DNA of 38,348 nt from Gnetum montanum (lineage: Eukaryota; Streptophyta; Gnetopsida; Gnetales; Gnetaceae). Under the pieces are notes generated by a model. That model was not told the DNA's origin. It ran no database searches and saw nothing but the letters and a program-made list of their open reading frames with translations. Shown piece after piece: positions 1 through 11,682 of the stretch (within the stretch, counting starts at the first letter, position 1; the number at the start of each line of letters is the position of its first letter). The position numbers and the translations under genes are program-made. The stretch covers positions 781,115-819,462 of the forward strand of contig MNCI01027447.1 of assembly GCA_015680685.1 (NCBI GenBank). The letters are read 5' to 3'.

Positions 1-2248
1 AGGGACTCAAGGCAGAAGAGCCAACATACACTATTGAAGGGCAAAGGCCTGCACGTTGTTAGTGAAACTAGAGATGGTGAACCACTTATAACTGGTTCAC
101 TATCAAGAGATGTCCCCCCCTCTTAACAAAAGTGAGGAGGTAGGGTATTAGAACCTATGATCAATGATACATATCCCTGGTTCTGATGCCCGTGAACACC
201 AACTGTTCACAGAAGGAACAACACTTGACAAGGACGGGCACTTAGATTATCACCATGATTGGGGCCGTAGCAGCCGAAGAGAAGGCAAGAAAGATAATCA
301 TGGCAATGGTTCCCCTTATTCTTCCCCTTCTTCACATCACTCACCCTCTCCTTCCACATCTGGGCACAGCCATCATGAACACAATAGAGAGGATAAGGGT
401 AGACAAAACAAGAGACCTCGATGCGAAAGTCGAGAGAGAGGATAAGGGCAAGGACGTAGGAAAAGTAGGGAACGACAAAGACATCATAGGCATAATAAAG
501 GAGATGATCATGATGAGCCCCTACTTGTAACTTGAAGTATGCTTGACATAACAGAGGCTGTTAGAATTTCCACAAGGCATTTAAAAGATAGTCGGATTAA
601 ATGCTTAGACATGAAAAACATCCCACAATTTGAAGGGGGATACAACACTAATTCACAACATCATTTACAGGCATTCCACGATGCTTGTGCCTTGCAGAAT
701 ATAGAAAATGAGTGGAAAAAACTTAAGTTGTTTCCCAGAACACTTATCAAGGAAGCAGAGGGTTGGTACCGGTCCTTAGAATCGAAAACCATCAATAGGT
801 GGAGTATGATGTTAGAACTCTTCAACGATAAGTATCAAACATACTTCAGAGTGTCCAATTTGCGTAAGCAGAACCAAGGCTAGAAGAAAGGTACCCATGA
901 ACCCTTGGATGCTGCCATGGCCCGCTACTACACATTGTTACATCGTTGCCCGGGCCATGGGTACGCTCAACGGGATCAACTTCGCCACATCGTGGATGGG
1001 CTAAGGCATGAAACGAGAAGAACCCTTGGGACTTATGCCTAAGGGAGACTATCACAACTTAGAGCCCATGAAGTACATCGCTTATTGGAGCAAGTAGCAA
1101 AAGAAGAAGGTGAGCTACAAAAAAGGGAAAGTGTGGAAGAATACAATTGTGACCCCTCTCTTTGAAAGAAGGGAGTGAAATGTTGTGACGAAGAGGATGA
1201 GTCACCAATTGAAGAGTTGGTGAACAGAAAGAACTTTCCACTTCAAATGCTCACAACGGAAATAGCAGCTAAGGTAGATGACGTATGGAGTTCCTTAGAC
1301 TCTAAAATTGAAACTGTCTTAAAAATTATAGAAGAGTCTAAGGTAGAACAAAGTAGTGACAAAGGTAAGACAAAGTGGAGAGATTTAGGCCCTGCACATA
1401 ACAAGGGTAAGGGGAAAATCACTAACTCTGATGTGGTTGTAGATTCAAACACAGACGATGATGGTGGATGTGAGATCTGCTATTATGATCATCCCAAGGG
1501 ATGTTGTCCAATCATCTCACATCTACAGGAGTTTGGGGTGTATGCACTTAATCTAAGACTTAACCAACGACAAATACCCCATAGGTTACCTTATCCCCAA
1601 GGTAACCCAAGGCAGTTCCACCAACCATTAATGTATTATCCAAGTGGAACTCCACCACAACCCATTGGATAGCATCAACAATGGTAATACCCATAGTCAT
1701 GGGGGATGCCATCGCCGAAACATCAGTACCCTTATTGGCAGCCTGACCCTTATGGATATTATGTGTAGCAACCGATTTCTCCAAGTGACTCTATGAGTCA
1801 CAAAACTCCCCACCATCACTACCAAGTTTGGGAGTACTTCAGAAGGACTCCTTCTCCTCTGGGAGACACTCCATACCCACACCATCCTCCAAATCTAGCT
1901 GCACCTCTTCCACAAGTAGTTACCATAACAGCTCCTGCTCCAACAATGCAAGGGGAACTTCCTACTCAACCACAGCAATGTCACGCTACGAGAGCTATAA
2001 ATATTCAACCTGCTGCTAGTTCTGACAATTGTAAAAAGAGAAGACCCTTCTTTAGAACCAAAATCCTAGACAAACTCTCACAACAACAAGTGGTTGAGTC
2101 CATGTACACTCCTGCATCATCTAACACTTTGGAGAACCCTTCAGTCCAACAGAGCTTAACGCACATGGTTATGTTAACGCATACTGTAACCAATTGGATC
2201 AAGGTAGGCCACCTTCTCAAGAAACTAACTGACCCTGGGAGTCTCTGA
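1..2248 (+). pseudogene. gag: Gag polyprotein remnant (E1)
   Basis: Gag would form the virus-like particle that packages element RNA. A Ser/His/Arg-rich hydrophilic N-terminal part (about 164-530) is followed by the retrotransposon Gag core (about 539-1150: NIPQFEGGY, WYRSLES, HEPLDAAMARYY, HIVDGLRHETRRTLG) and an acidic stretch. Next comes a zinc-knuckle-like CEICYYDHPKGCC at 1469-1507, which has a CX2CX3HX4C spacing rather than the usual CX2CX4HX4C. A Pro/Gln/Tyr-rich linker leads to the protease. The frame is open from 164 to 2905 apart from scattered stop codons (for example 443, 881, 1039, 1670). One frameshift lies in a run of seven C at 114-120. The same order is seen in E3. Not functional as it stands. 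Confidence 0.85.
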
Positions 2249-2905
2249 ATCTATCTACAGGTCATCGGAAATGAACCACATCGGGCTCTTCTTGACTAAG
2301 GTTCCAGAGTCAACTTAATTTCACGAGAGATGTATCACGCCTGGAACCTGCCCCAACTTAAGAAGAGCAACATTCAACTAGAGCTGGTAGACCAGTCCAT
2401 CACCATTCCCTTGGGATTGGTGGAGGACATCATTACCATTGTGTGTGGTTGGTCTTACCCAGCTGATTTCCTGGTGATTGTGGTCAACAACAACGGAGGG
2501 GACTTCCCAATTATAATGGGAAGGGAATGGCTAAGTACAGTAGATGCATGCCTTAGGATCCATGATCTTTCCTTGGAAATCTCTAAGATAAATATTTATG
2601 GAAAGATCGAGAAGAGAAAATTTCCATGCATCATATACAGTGATTCATCGGTTGATGACATGGAGGAAATGCCTCCATGTAATAGGTGTGCTCTTAAAAC
2701 TTTGAAACAAAGATGCCTGTATGTAGCAACCACACAAGAAGTAGTAGACACCCCGTGGTTGACAGCTACTAGAAGGAGCAACCAAATATGCATGGAACGA
2801 ACTGAGGAGACAAACCATGCCAATAATGAAGGCATAGACACGTTGGAATATGAATGTCGCCAACTCCCACCCCTCAAACTAAGATCATCGATTGAGAGGA
2901 GTTAG
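2249..2905 (+). pseudogene. pol: Retroviral-type aspartic protease remnant (E1)
   Basis: The protease would cleave the Gag polyprotein. It lies in the same frame as Gag, so the element appears to have encoded one Gag-protease polyprotein. Visible landmarks are the catalytic loop (LLD-stop-GS at about 2290-2304, where E3 reads DSGSG), then VNLISREMY, a long conserved core (SITIPLGLVEDI, CGWSYPADFLV), and the C-terminal IIMGREWL, equivalent to the usual ILGRPFL. The active-site serine codon has become TAA, so this copy cannot make protease. After about 2880 the text ends at a PPLKLRSS-like segment, which in related elements links protease to RT; the RT never follows. Confidence 0.85.
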
Positions 2906-3186
2906 GAACTTCTACGAAATTCAAATAGACATTCATTATTTCAAATCTCCTCCTTGTAATTCAGTCATCGGGGAGATGGCCACCTATGCTAATCATATGG
3001 GGCCCTTAGTTCTTTTTAATTTTTTGTTTTACACATTTTTATTTTACGCATTTTTTACAATGTTTTTGTTTTACAAGTTTTTGTCTTACACATTTTTGTT
3101 TTACACATTTTTATCTTACACACTTTTGTTTTACAAATTTCTTTAACTCTTCTTGTTTTTGTTTTACAACATTGTTATACTTTTCC

Positions 3187-3221
<35 letters not shown>

Positions 3222-4977
3222 TCCATCTTGTTAGTTTGTCACCCAATAAGTGTTTTGCAAAATGGTATGAACTATTTTTCATTGATTGCTAATTTTTGGT
3301 TTTTACCTTTAAGTTACGATGTTGACACTAAGGTATGTTTCTCTTGATTTGGCAGGCAATGAGTTCACTTCATCCATCCATCCACTAGTTTCTATGGTCT
3401 CTCTTGGCTTGGAAATGTACAGTCCCTTTCATAATAATAACTTTAATGAATTGGTGATTGGGCATTTCTCAAACTAAGGAAGGACTCAAGGTTTGAAAAG
3501 GGTGTGACTTCAAGGGAACTTGATGCTTTTGTGTTGGCCATTCTCTTGGGTGCTTGGATGTTTTCTTTTTGAGTTTTCTTGCCATTCTGATGTTACCCCA
3601 ATTAGCGGAAGCTGAGACAATAAAAATAAAAAGTCTTTGCATGGTGTGGTTCTCATGCATAAAAACAAAAAACATAAAAAAAAATAACTAAGTGAGAATT
3701 CAAAGCACACCCCTTAGACGAAATAAACTTGGGCTACAAGCACTGGTTATGGAACCATAAGTGTTCCCTCTAACTAAGGCTCTTCTCGCTTCCCATTCTC
3801 TCCTTTGTTTCATCAGAATGGTGGTGATTCTTGGCGAAGGCATTCTTGTTACTTCAAGAGGATGGTTTGGCTGAATGCATTGATGTGATGTCACTGGATG
3901 TGGTTGGTTTGAGGTCGGAGTTGGAATGAGATTTGCCAAGTCACATTAATCATGAAGCACACAAGGGGCTGTACACCACCTTGTTCTTGAGATTCCATTT
4001 CATTCTCTTCTCTCCATCCTTGTCTCCATTGTTCACCTAATTGCCGGTTGTATCATTAGTGTATATATTTTGGTTGATGCATTGTTTTATTTTGGTAAAT
4101 TCTTAGAGTTAAGACTTTAACTCTTGTTCCAAATGACATTCTCAGAGCCTACAAACTCTTTGAATGTGGGTTTGTCAAGGCATTTAGGGCATGAGCCTGC
4201 TTTGGGGAGGACCCACTAACATTCCTATTTGGAGCATTAGTTAAATTATTTTCCTTAACATTTTGCAATTAATTTTATTTTGTTCATTTCCATCTTGACA
4301 TCCATTTCATCGATGCCATAGTTGTCCCTTTTTATCTATCTTTCTTACTCCTTTTCTTTCTCCATTCTAATGCTACAGGAGGTTTGCGATTAGTCATGGG
4401 GGTACGGGGCTTGATTTTTTCGATTTTCTCCTAGCCCTGAATTTTTTGATTTTCTTCCTAACCCCTACACCTTCAGTAGTTACCATTAATATATCTCTCG
4501 ATCCATATCAGCCATACCACAACCTAGTTAATGCACTTACACCGAAGCAAGGTATTAATTACATGATGATTCATTTACCCTTGCTAATATAAGATTATGT
4601 TGTGTGTGCAGATGGCAATCATGCAATAATGGACTAGATCTAGATGGAACACATAGAATGGAGCAGCGCTATAGCAGCTATGCAAGGAGCAAGGTCGATG
4701 GCGCACTTATCGATGGACAACGGAAGGCGTAATCTTGGTGTTGGCAGCAGCAACACTTCTCTCTCTCTCTCTCTTTCTTTCTCAGCTGCCAACTAAGACT
4801 TGATGTCATTGTAATAAAGTGTTCACCCTTGTTGTCATGAACACCAATTTTGTCAAGTCTTGTAATGATGATCCATTCACATGTCATCCCATTAGTTTCA
4901 TTCCCCTCAATAATCCCATACCTTCCCAATATTTTGTAAGGAACTTGAGGACGGGTTTTCATTCTGTCATGGGGGTA
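2906..4977 (+). other. 3' noncoding region of E1
   Basis: This aligns by eye with the 3' regions of E2 (8338-10344) and E3 (21461-23525). It opens with a T-rich tract (about 3015-3190). Further in are the conserved 20-bp box at 4198-4217, a splice-acceptor-like gtgtgcag/ATGG junction at 4612, a CT-rich run at about 4757-4775, an inverted repeat GTGTTCA/TGAACAC at 4819-4844, and a G-rich tract (about 4968-4977) that serves as polypurine tract before the LTR. No convincing coding frame is present. Confidence 0.75.
3189..3220 (+). repeat. (TG)16 microsatellite
   Basis: An uninterrupted TG dinucleotide run in the T-rich part of the E1 3' region. It is absent at the matching place in E2 and E3. 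Confidence 0.97.
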
Positions 4978-5975
4978 TGATGAGACGTGATTTGCATGAG
5001 CCATGATATTGCGTACACGATATCACGGTCTACTACCAAGTCTATAAATAAGAGGCGGCTCTCCCTTGTTTCCCCATGCTGAGTTAGAAGTAGGGAAACT
5101 CTGGTAGTTTGATCACTCTAGAGATAGAATATTTTCCATGTGCCCGCAGTAGGAGTCCTAAAGTGAATGGATCTTTATTCGAGCAACATTGTACCTAAAC
5201 AAAAGTTGTGTACGACAACAAAGATGAACTTCCTGGATAAACCTTTGCAGTGCATGGAATAGGATTTTATTTATTGTTTTCTCTCTCACCCTTAAACTCC
5301 TAGAATGTGGTATGAGTACGACTTGATTACTAGCATCTAAGGATGTGTACGGTTAGTCAAGAAATTAGCTTCACATCGTAACGTGGTATGAGTACAACTT
5401 GATTATGAGCATCTAGTGTGACTACTTGGTAACCTAGGGGTGTATTCAGGATCTGTGCTTGGTAATCCCAGTGGTAGTCGTGCATGAAGATGTGTACGGT
5501 TAGTCAAGGAATTAGCTGCTGATCACACTTAGGCTAGATTAGCTTTCTCAACCATTTGCTTCTAGTTAAGTGCCTCAGTACGACCACTTCGAGCACATGT
5601 GTTACACGCGGTGATCCTAGCAACGATTAGTGTTTGGTAGCCGCGGTTGCATCGGTTTAGGGTGTGTACGGTAAGTGGGAACGGATGCTGACGCTAGGTA
5701 ATTTAGACTTAGTTCATTAGTTAGAGTTAGTTAGTTTCTTCAACCTTTCACCTCGATAGCATAGGACATAAAACATAAAAGATATAAAAATCATATACCT
5801 CGGACTTACTTAACCATACACCGTGACAACTACAAGTAAGTTTGGGAAGACAACAAATGATTAACCCCAAGTGTTCCATGGGGCGTGTAGGCACTTAGTC
5901 TACGGAGTTCAACCGGATCATGTGTGCTACGCTCGTTTCATATGGTTGAATGTAGGGGTACCTAGCCACTTATTA
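4978..5975 (+). repeat. 3' LTR of E1 (998 bp)
   Basis: It starts TGATGAGACG after a G-rich tract and ends CACTTATTA, which is the family end CACTCATCA with two C-to-T changes. A TATAAATA promoter box sits at 5043-5050. The LTR is longer than the 801/815-bp E3 LTRs because of extra DNA at about 5311-5560, partly built from duplicated modules: a GTGGTATGAGTAC unit at about 5308 and 5382, and a GTGTACGGTTAGTCAAG unit at about 5345 and 5492. The rest of U5 runs parallel to E3. Confidence 0.85.
5043..5050 (+). promoter_or_regulatory. TATA box in E1 LTR
   Basis: TATAAATA lies about 65 bp into the LTR, at the place shared with E3 (17324, 23626) and E2 (10456). Confidence 0.7.
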
Positions 5976-6460
5976 GCCATTCATCGACCAAGTGTTAGAT
6001 ACCATTGCAGGGCATTATTACTATAATTTTTTAGATGGTTACAATGGATACAATCAAATTCAAATAGTGCTAGAAGACCAAGCCAAGACTACATTCATAA
6101 GTCCTTGGGGGACATTTGCATATAAATAGATGTCATTTGGCTTATGCAATTCCCTAGCAACATTTCAAGATTTGGTTCTAAGCATATTTCTGTAGTAAAT
6201 ATAAAATGGTATGGAGGTATTTATGGACGATTTCTCCAACTATGGAGAAAGCTTCGAACAAGAATTGGATCGATTAGAGCGAGTACTGAAATGATGTGTT
6301 GAAACCGACTTAAGGATCAATTGGCAAAAAATCCATTAATAGTCTAGGAAGGCATTGTATTAGGGCATAAGATTTCATAAACAAGGATAGAGGTAGATCT
6401 TGAAAAGATTAAGGTAATCCAAGGAGTCACTTGGTAACTTGAAAATGTAAAAGAAATTCA
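5976..6460 (+). pseudogene. pol: Reverse transcriptase remnant (E2)
   Basis: RT copies element RNA into cDNA. The text starts at PFIDQVLD and runs through FLDGYNGYNQI, KTTFISPWGTFAY, MSFGLCNSLATFQ and the catalytic box FMDDF (6220-6234), followed by INWQK. Both catalytic aspartates of the DD pair are still encoded. The N-terminal third is missing because E1 interrupts it. Stops break the frame (for example after FAYK at about 6127 and near 6195), and a frameshift follows at about 6330-6400, where family members usually read a GIVLGHKIS-like segment. Non-functional. Confidence 0.88.
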
Positions 6461-7190
6461 ATCCTTCCTTGGACATACTGGCTATTATAGACGCTTCATT
6501 GAAAACTTTTCAAGGATTACAAAAGCTTTAGTAGAACTAACAAAAAAGGAGGTACCCTTTGAATGGACCCAAGAATGTCAGCTAACCTTCCAAACCTTAA
6601 ATCAAAATTTTGTAGAAACACTTATTCTATAAGCCCCTAACTGGTCTAGACTATTCCACATAATGACTAACACGTCCAACTTTGCTTTAGGAGCCATACT
6701 TACATAGTTAGATGACCAAAAATGTCCCTATCACATCCATTGTGTAAGTCAAAATATTGCTGGTGCACAACTCAATTACACCACAATGGAAAAAGAGTTA
6801 ATGACTGTGGTGTTTGCACTAAAAATATTTAGGCAATATATATTGGGCTATAAGATGTTTGTACATATGGATCATAGTGAAATTCGGTTCCTAATGAATA
6901 AACCAATGGTGAGCCCTTGCATCATATGATGGCTCGTGATCTTACAAGAGTTCGATCTTACGATGATCGATTGTAAAGGCACCGAGAATGTTGTTGTTGA
7001 TCATTTATCCTGGTTGCGATGGGACAACAAAGAGGATGAATATCCAATTTCTAATCATTTCCCTAATGAACTCCTCTTTGTAGGTGTAGTAAACAATCAA
7101 TTACCCATAGAGACAAATTGGTATAATGGCATTCTTGCCTATCTCTTCACACAAGAAACACCACAAGGGTTGGACATTAAAAAGAAATAA
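6461..7190 (+). pseudogene. pol: RNase H and connection domain remnant (E2)
   Basis: RNase H removes the RNA strand during reverse transcription. It begins with the FLGHTGYYRRFIENFS segment that joins RT to RNase H, then FEWTQECQ, then the RNase H fold: NTSNFALGA at about 6668-6694, where relatives usually read DASD, so the first catalytic Asp is changed to Asn (consistent with G-to-A); MEKELMTVVFALKIFRQYI; and HMDHSEIRFL. It ends LQEFDLTMIDCKGTENVVVDHLSWL, split by a frame change near 6930. The last part is open from 6936 to 7190. Stops and the lost Asp make it inactive. Confidence 0.87.
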
Positions 7191-8337
7191 TAATTTCTTC
7201 ACCAAGTCAAATATTTCATAGAAATCAATGGATAAATTTATAAGGTATGTTCTAATGGCTTGGTTTGATGAGGTGTTCTCAATGTAGATCAATTATGAGT
7301 TCTCCAAGATGCTAATGAGGGTCCTTGTGGGGGTCTTTATTCTGGGAGATGAATAGCCATTAAAATCTTGCTTGCAGGATATTATTGGCCTACATTGTTC
7401 TGGATGCTCATCATTTCGTCCAATCTTGTGAGTGCTGCCAATGCGATGGGGAAATGACTACTATAATGGAGGGTCCACACAATGGATTCAACCCTTAGAA
7501 CCCTTCGACATATGGGGAATTGATTTTATGAGGCCTATTACACCAATGTTCAATGGAAAAGCCTACATTGTTGTTGTTGTTGACTATTTTACAAAGTGGA
7601 TAGAAGCAGCTGTTGTTACAGACTATACATCATCTACTATTGTATGATTTTTTCAACAAAAAATCGTAAATAGGTTTGGCATGCCTTGTGCACTTATTTC
7701 TGACAATGGTGCACATTTCATAGGTGCAACTTTTTGAAGATTGATGCAATGCTTAGGAGTGGAGCATAAGCTGACTACACCATATCATCCTCAAGCGAAT
7801 TGTTAAGCTGAAGTCACCAATAGGGAGGTCACAAAAATATTAACATGAACCATTAGCAAATATAGGAGAGACTGGAGCACCAAATTGAATGATGCTCTTT
7901 GGGCATACTGCTTGACATGGAAACTTGCTATAGGATGCTCTCCCTATGAGTTAGTGTATGGTAAACGTCCCACACTTGCTATCCAAGCTAAGCTCCATGC
8001 ACTATCTATAGCATGTGACCTCAACCTTGACCGTGATCTAGCATAAAAAGAACGGTTAATGAACCTTAACTTGCTAGATGAGAACTGATTAGCCACCTTG
8101 TCATCCAATGGACTGCACAAGGGCTTCAATAAGCAACATCATGACCTAAAGATTAGGAAAGTCAAATACCAACCAGGAGATAAGGTTCTGTATTAGAATC
8201 CTCCACATGTGCCACAATGAACTAAATTTCAAATGTTGTGGGAAGGATGTTATATCATTCATGAAACTTTCCCTTCAGGGGCCATGATGATCTATAAACC
8301 TAAAAGCCTGAATAAGAAATTATTGGTGAACATCTAG
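7191..8337 (+). pseudogene. pol: Integrase remnant (E2)
   Basis: Integrase would insert the cDNA into the host chromosome. The N-terminal zinc finger survives in two frames: ILLAGYYWPTLF, then, after a 1-base loss near 7400, DAHHFVQSCECC. The core has Asp in WGIDFM (about 7521), Asp in SDNGAHF (about 7700) and Glu 36 residues later in the PYHPQAN..AEV segment, giving the DD35E spacing. The C-terminal part runs through SPYELVYGKRP to YQPGDKVL and stops at 8335-8337. In-frame stops (about 7645, 7735, 7804, 7843, 8041, 8194) disable it. Confidence 0.88.
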
Positions 8338-10344
8338 CAAACCAAACCCTTCCCTAAGCTTAAAACGGTCAGTACTAACACTACCTCTATTAATGAACAA
8401 CCTTGCTCATTATTTCAGATCTCCTCCTTTCAACTTAGTTGCGGGGAAGATGGCCACCAATGCTAACCATTCTAAGGCCCTCAGTTCCTTTAACTTTTTT
8501 ATTTTTTACATTCTTTATCTTTACTTGTTTTTTTACACCATCATTAACATTTTTTACTATTTCTTTCTCTTTTACATTTCTTTTGAATAAATCTCACTCA
8601 TCATTTAATAAGTGCTCATGATGATGGAGAGTATTATAATGGTGTTGATTGATAATGTTTGGTTTTTACCTTTGACTTTTAATGTTAATGCTAAGATATG
8701 GTTTTTTTTTGATAAATAGGAAATGAGTCCATGTAACCCAATTATCCATGTAACTCTATGGTCTTCCTTGTTTTGGAAATGTACTGTCCCTTTTTCTAAG
8801 TAAACCTATGAATGAATTGGTGGCTTAGTACTCTTCGAACCAAGGAAAGATTCAAATAGATGGAAAAGGGTGTGACCTCAAGGGGATTCAATGCATTTGT
8901 GCTAGCTATTCTCTTGGGTACTTGGATGTTTTTCATAAAGTCTTTCACCATTCCACTATTGACCAATATATCAGGAATTTGTCCAAATCAAATAAGTCTT
9001 TGCATGGTGTGGTTCTCACAAAAAAAAAAAACTAGTGAGAATTCAAAGCATACCCCTTAGACATAATAAAGAAACATGGGCTACAAGCACTGGTTATGGC
9101 ATTGGAAAGACATGTTAGCCATGCCTGAAGGTTCCCTCTAACTAAGACCCTTTCTCACTTCCTGCTTTTTCTCTTGTTGGGATGGTGGTGGCTCAGTGGA
9201 TGCAGACCCTTTCTCACTTCCTACGTTTTCTCTTGTTGGGATGGTGGTGGCTCAGTGGATGCATGCTTGTTGCTTTGGGAGGATGGATTGGTTAAGAGTG
9301 TTGATGTGCGGTCACTGGATGTGGATAGTTGAATCTGGATTTGGAAAAAATTTTATTAAGTCACCTTAACCACATATTACACAAGGGACTTTACACAACC
9401 TTAATTTTGGGATTCCATTCCATTCTCTTCTCTCTTTCTGAATTGCTTTCCACATTCCTCCTCATTACCAGTTTTATGATGAGTCTATATCTTGGTTAAT
9501 GCATTGTTATTCTTTGTTAAACTCTTGTGGGTAAGTTCTTAACCATTGTTTCCATATGTCATTCTGAGAGCCTATGGACTCTTTGGTTTGTGGATTTGTC
9601 AGGGCATTAAGGGCATGAGCCTACTTTGGGGAGGACCCACTAGAATTCCTTTTTGGTTTAATTGTTAAGCTCTTTCCTTCAAACATTTTTGCAATCAACT
9701 ATTTCCCATTTCACCCCATCAATGACATCTATTTTTGTTTTTTCTTTATGGGTTTCATTGTTGTTATTTCTCTTATCTTTCTTATTTTTTAAAGTTTTCC
9801 ATCTTATTGCTATCGAAGGTTCACTTTTAGTTGTGGGGGCCCTATCACAAATTTTTCCATTCCATACTTATCTTACCCCTAGACCTTGGATAGTTATTAG
9901 TCATATCGAGGCAAGGTATCAATTGCATTAGGTTTTATCTATCCTTGTTGATTCATGATTATGTTGTGTGCGTAGATAATGATTACACAAACAATGGACA
10001 AGGATGGGAGGGAGCACTCAGGATGGACTGGAGAAAAAAAATTCATGCAAGGAACAAGTTTGTTCATGTGGCTATGGATGAAGAATGGTATGCATAGTTT
10101 TGACATTGGTAGCAATGTGCCTTATTTTCTTTTTCTCTCTCTCTCTCTTCAAGCTGTCGAATGTGGGTCTGGATGTCGTCTATGTACAGTGTTCACCACA
10201 ACGGGTGTGAATACCAATGCTATAATATATTTATCAATTCGTTCACTAGGCACTTTGAGTCTATCACTCCATGTCAATAATCCTGTACCTTCCTAATATT
10301 TTATAAGGAACTCGAGGATGAGTTTTCATTTAGTCGTGGGGGTA
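8338..10344 (+). other. 3' noncoding region of E2
   Basis: Homologous to the E1 and E3 3' regions. It has a T-rich tract at about 8490-8600, a local duplication of about 60 bp (CCCTTTCTCACTTCCT...GATGGTGGTGGCTCAGTGG at about 9148 and 9208), the conserved box at 9622-9641, a gtgtgcgtag junction at 9975, a CT run at about 10134-10150, and a G-rich tract before the LTR. An open frame at 9979-10296 covers the CT run and has no match in kind to the E1 or E3 equivalents, so I do not call it a gene. Confidence 0.72.
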
Positions 10345-10632
10345 TGATGAGCCGTGATATTGGGACCACAATATCATATTTACAATATTGAGTTTGTGAT
10401 ATTAGAGCCTGCTAAGTGATATTGGACATTCGATGTTGGGACTTACCTTGTTACCTATAAATAAGAGGTAGGTGCACTTGGTTTGGCAAGAGGTTAGTTA
10501 GTTTTCTTAGTCCCATACCCGAACTCTTGTAGTTTTCCCTTCTCAGAGTTAGAATTATTACCGAGTGCCCACAGTAGGATTCATAAGGAAAATAGATATT
10601 TATTCGAGCATTGTATACTTGAGCACACCTTG
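10345..10632 (+). repeat. Truncated LTR (proximal part) at the end of E2
   Basis: It starts TGATGAGCCGTGATATTG after the G-rich tract, has degenerate GATATT repeats, a TATA box at 10456-10463, and the family's GTGCCCACAGTAGGA and TTTATTCGAGCA blocks. It breaks off at GCACACCTTG, where a second LTR start follows. About 290 bp of an expected 800 are present. Confidence 0.75.
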
Positions 10633-10926
10633 TGATGAGAGTGGTTACTCTAGCAGTTACTCTAATTACTTAAATGGTTACTGTAGCGGTTACTCTAGTA
10701 GTTATTCTAATTATTAGAGTGGTTACTTGAGCGGTTACTTTAGCAGTTATTCTAATTATTAGAGTGGTTACTCTAGTAGTTATTCTAATTATTAGAGTGG
10801 TTACTTGAGCGGTTACTTTAGCAGTTATTCTAATTATTAGAGTGGTTACTCTAGTAGTTATTCTAATTATTAGAGTGTTTGCTTTAGTAGGTATTCTAAT
10901 TATTAGAGCGGTTACTCTAATTATTA
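10633..10926 (+). repeat. U3 minisatellite, alternating 45- and 33-bp units
   Basis: Units end in TATTCTAATTATTA. A higher-order 78-bp pair (45 + 33) occurs twice in a row at 10717-10794 and 10795-10872, followed by a variant 33-bp unit (10873-10905) and a 21-bp partial one; diverged units precede it from 10633. It ends 20 bp before the TATA box, the position of an enhancer array. The long minus-strand frame across it is just the repeat being read through. Confidence 0.92.
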
Positions 10927-11681
10927 GAGTAGTTGCTCCCAAGCCTATAAATACAGTGCCCAGGTGCACAATTTGGAAGAAGTCTTTTTAGTAGTCAAGT
11001 AGCGAAACTCTTGTAGTCTGTTTAAAAGTTAAAGTATTTTTCAAGTGCCCACAATAGGAGGTCTAAGAATGGATGGATCTTTATTCAAGCATTGTGTACC
11101 TGAGTACACCTTGTGTACAGTAATAAAGATGAGCTCTTTGATTCACCCTTGCAACACTTGAGATTTATTTTCTTATGCATTTCTTTTATTTTATGCACTT
11201 TACATTTCTATTATTAGAACAACAATTCATTTTGATTAATTAAGAAAATTGTTAAATTACACAAGCACGACCACTTCGAGCATGCATGTAATGCTTGGTG
11301 ACCTAGTAATGATTAGCGTTTGGTAATCCCAGCAGTGTTGCAGTAGTTTAAGATGTATACGGGAAGTGGGAACATATGCTAGTGTTAGGATTAGTTAGAA
11401 CTTAGTTAATGAGTAGTTAAGTTAAATTAGTCACTTAGTTAGCTCTCTCCTTCCCTACTAGTGTAGGACATAAAAATATAAAAGCTATAGAAATCATATG
11501 CCTTAAGCTTACTTAACCATACAATCGTGACATACAGGTGAGTTTGGGAAGATAACGATCAACCATCCCATCCTTGTTTGACAAGGGTGCATAAGCACTT
11601 AGTCCTTGGAATTTGACTGGATCGTGCATGAAATACTCATATTCGTATGGTTGAGCGTAGGAGGTACCTCACCACTCATCA
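10633..11681 (+). repeat. Second LTR with tandem-repeat U3, ends CACTCATCA
   Basis: It begins with another TGATGAG at 10633. U3 is a tandem-repeat array (10633-10926), with TATAAATA at 10946-10953. The GTGCCCACAATAGGA block and the U5 match the other LTRs, and the end at 11681 is canonical. The promoter block and the CCCACA.TAGGA block therefore occur twice between 10345 and 11681, so this is a composite of two related LTRs rather than one long LTR. A polyadenylation-type AATAAA lies near 11133. Confidence 0.75.
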
Positions 11682-11682
11682 T

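Larger units (their letters stand above)
1..5975 (+). mobile_element. E1: 5'-truncated (by window) non-autonomous Ty3/gypsy element, Gag-protease type
   Basis: The order is Gag, protease, about 2 kb of noncoding DNA, a G-rich tract, then an LTR starting TGATGAG at 4978. The protease remnant is followed directly by sequence that in E2 (from about 8400) lies downstream of integrase, so RT, RNase H and integrase are absent. The 5' LTR and Gag N-terminus lie left of the window; position 1 corresponds to about 18530 of sister copy E3. The base after the LTR (5976) falls inside an RT reading frame, so E1 is inserted into E2. The expected 5-bp target duplication is GCCAT (5976-5980), with its partner outside the window. 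Confidence 0.88.

Noticed and set aside
164-530. Two overlapping small ORFs (164-445, 255-530) as separate genes
   Set aside because: The first is part of the Gag frame; the second is its shadow in another frame.
9979-10296. 105-codon ORF in the E2 3' region
   Set aside because: It reads through a CT microsatellite, and the homologous E1 and E3 sequences are broken differently, so there is no sign of selection on the protein.
10670-10969. 99-codon minus-strand frame with repeated TLIIRIT units
   Set aside because: It is the LTR minisatellite read in frame; unit lengths are multiples of three, so the frame stays open automatically.
10345-11681. A single unusually long LTR of 1337 bp
   Set aside because: Internal duplication of the LTR start, TATA box and downstream blocks shows two joined LTRs instead.
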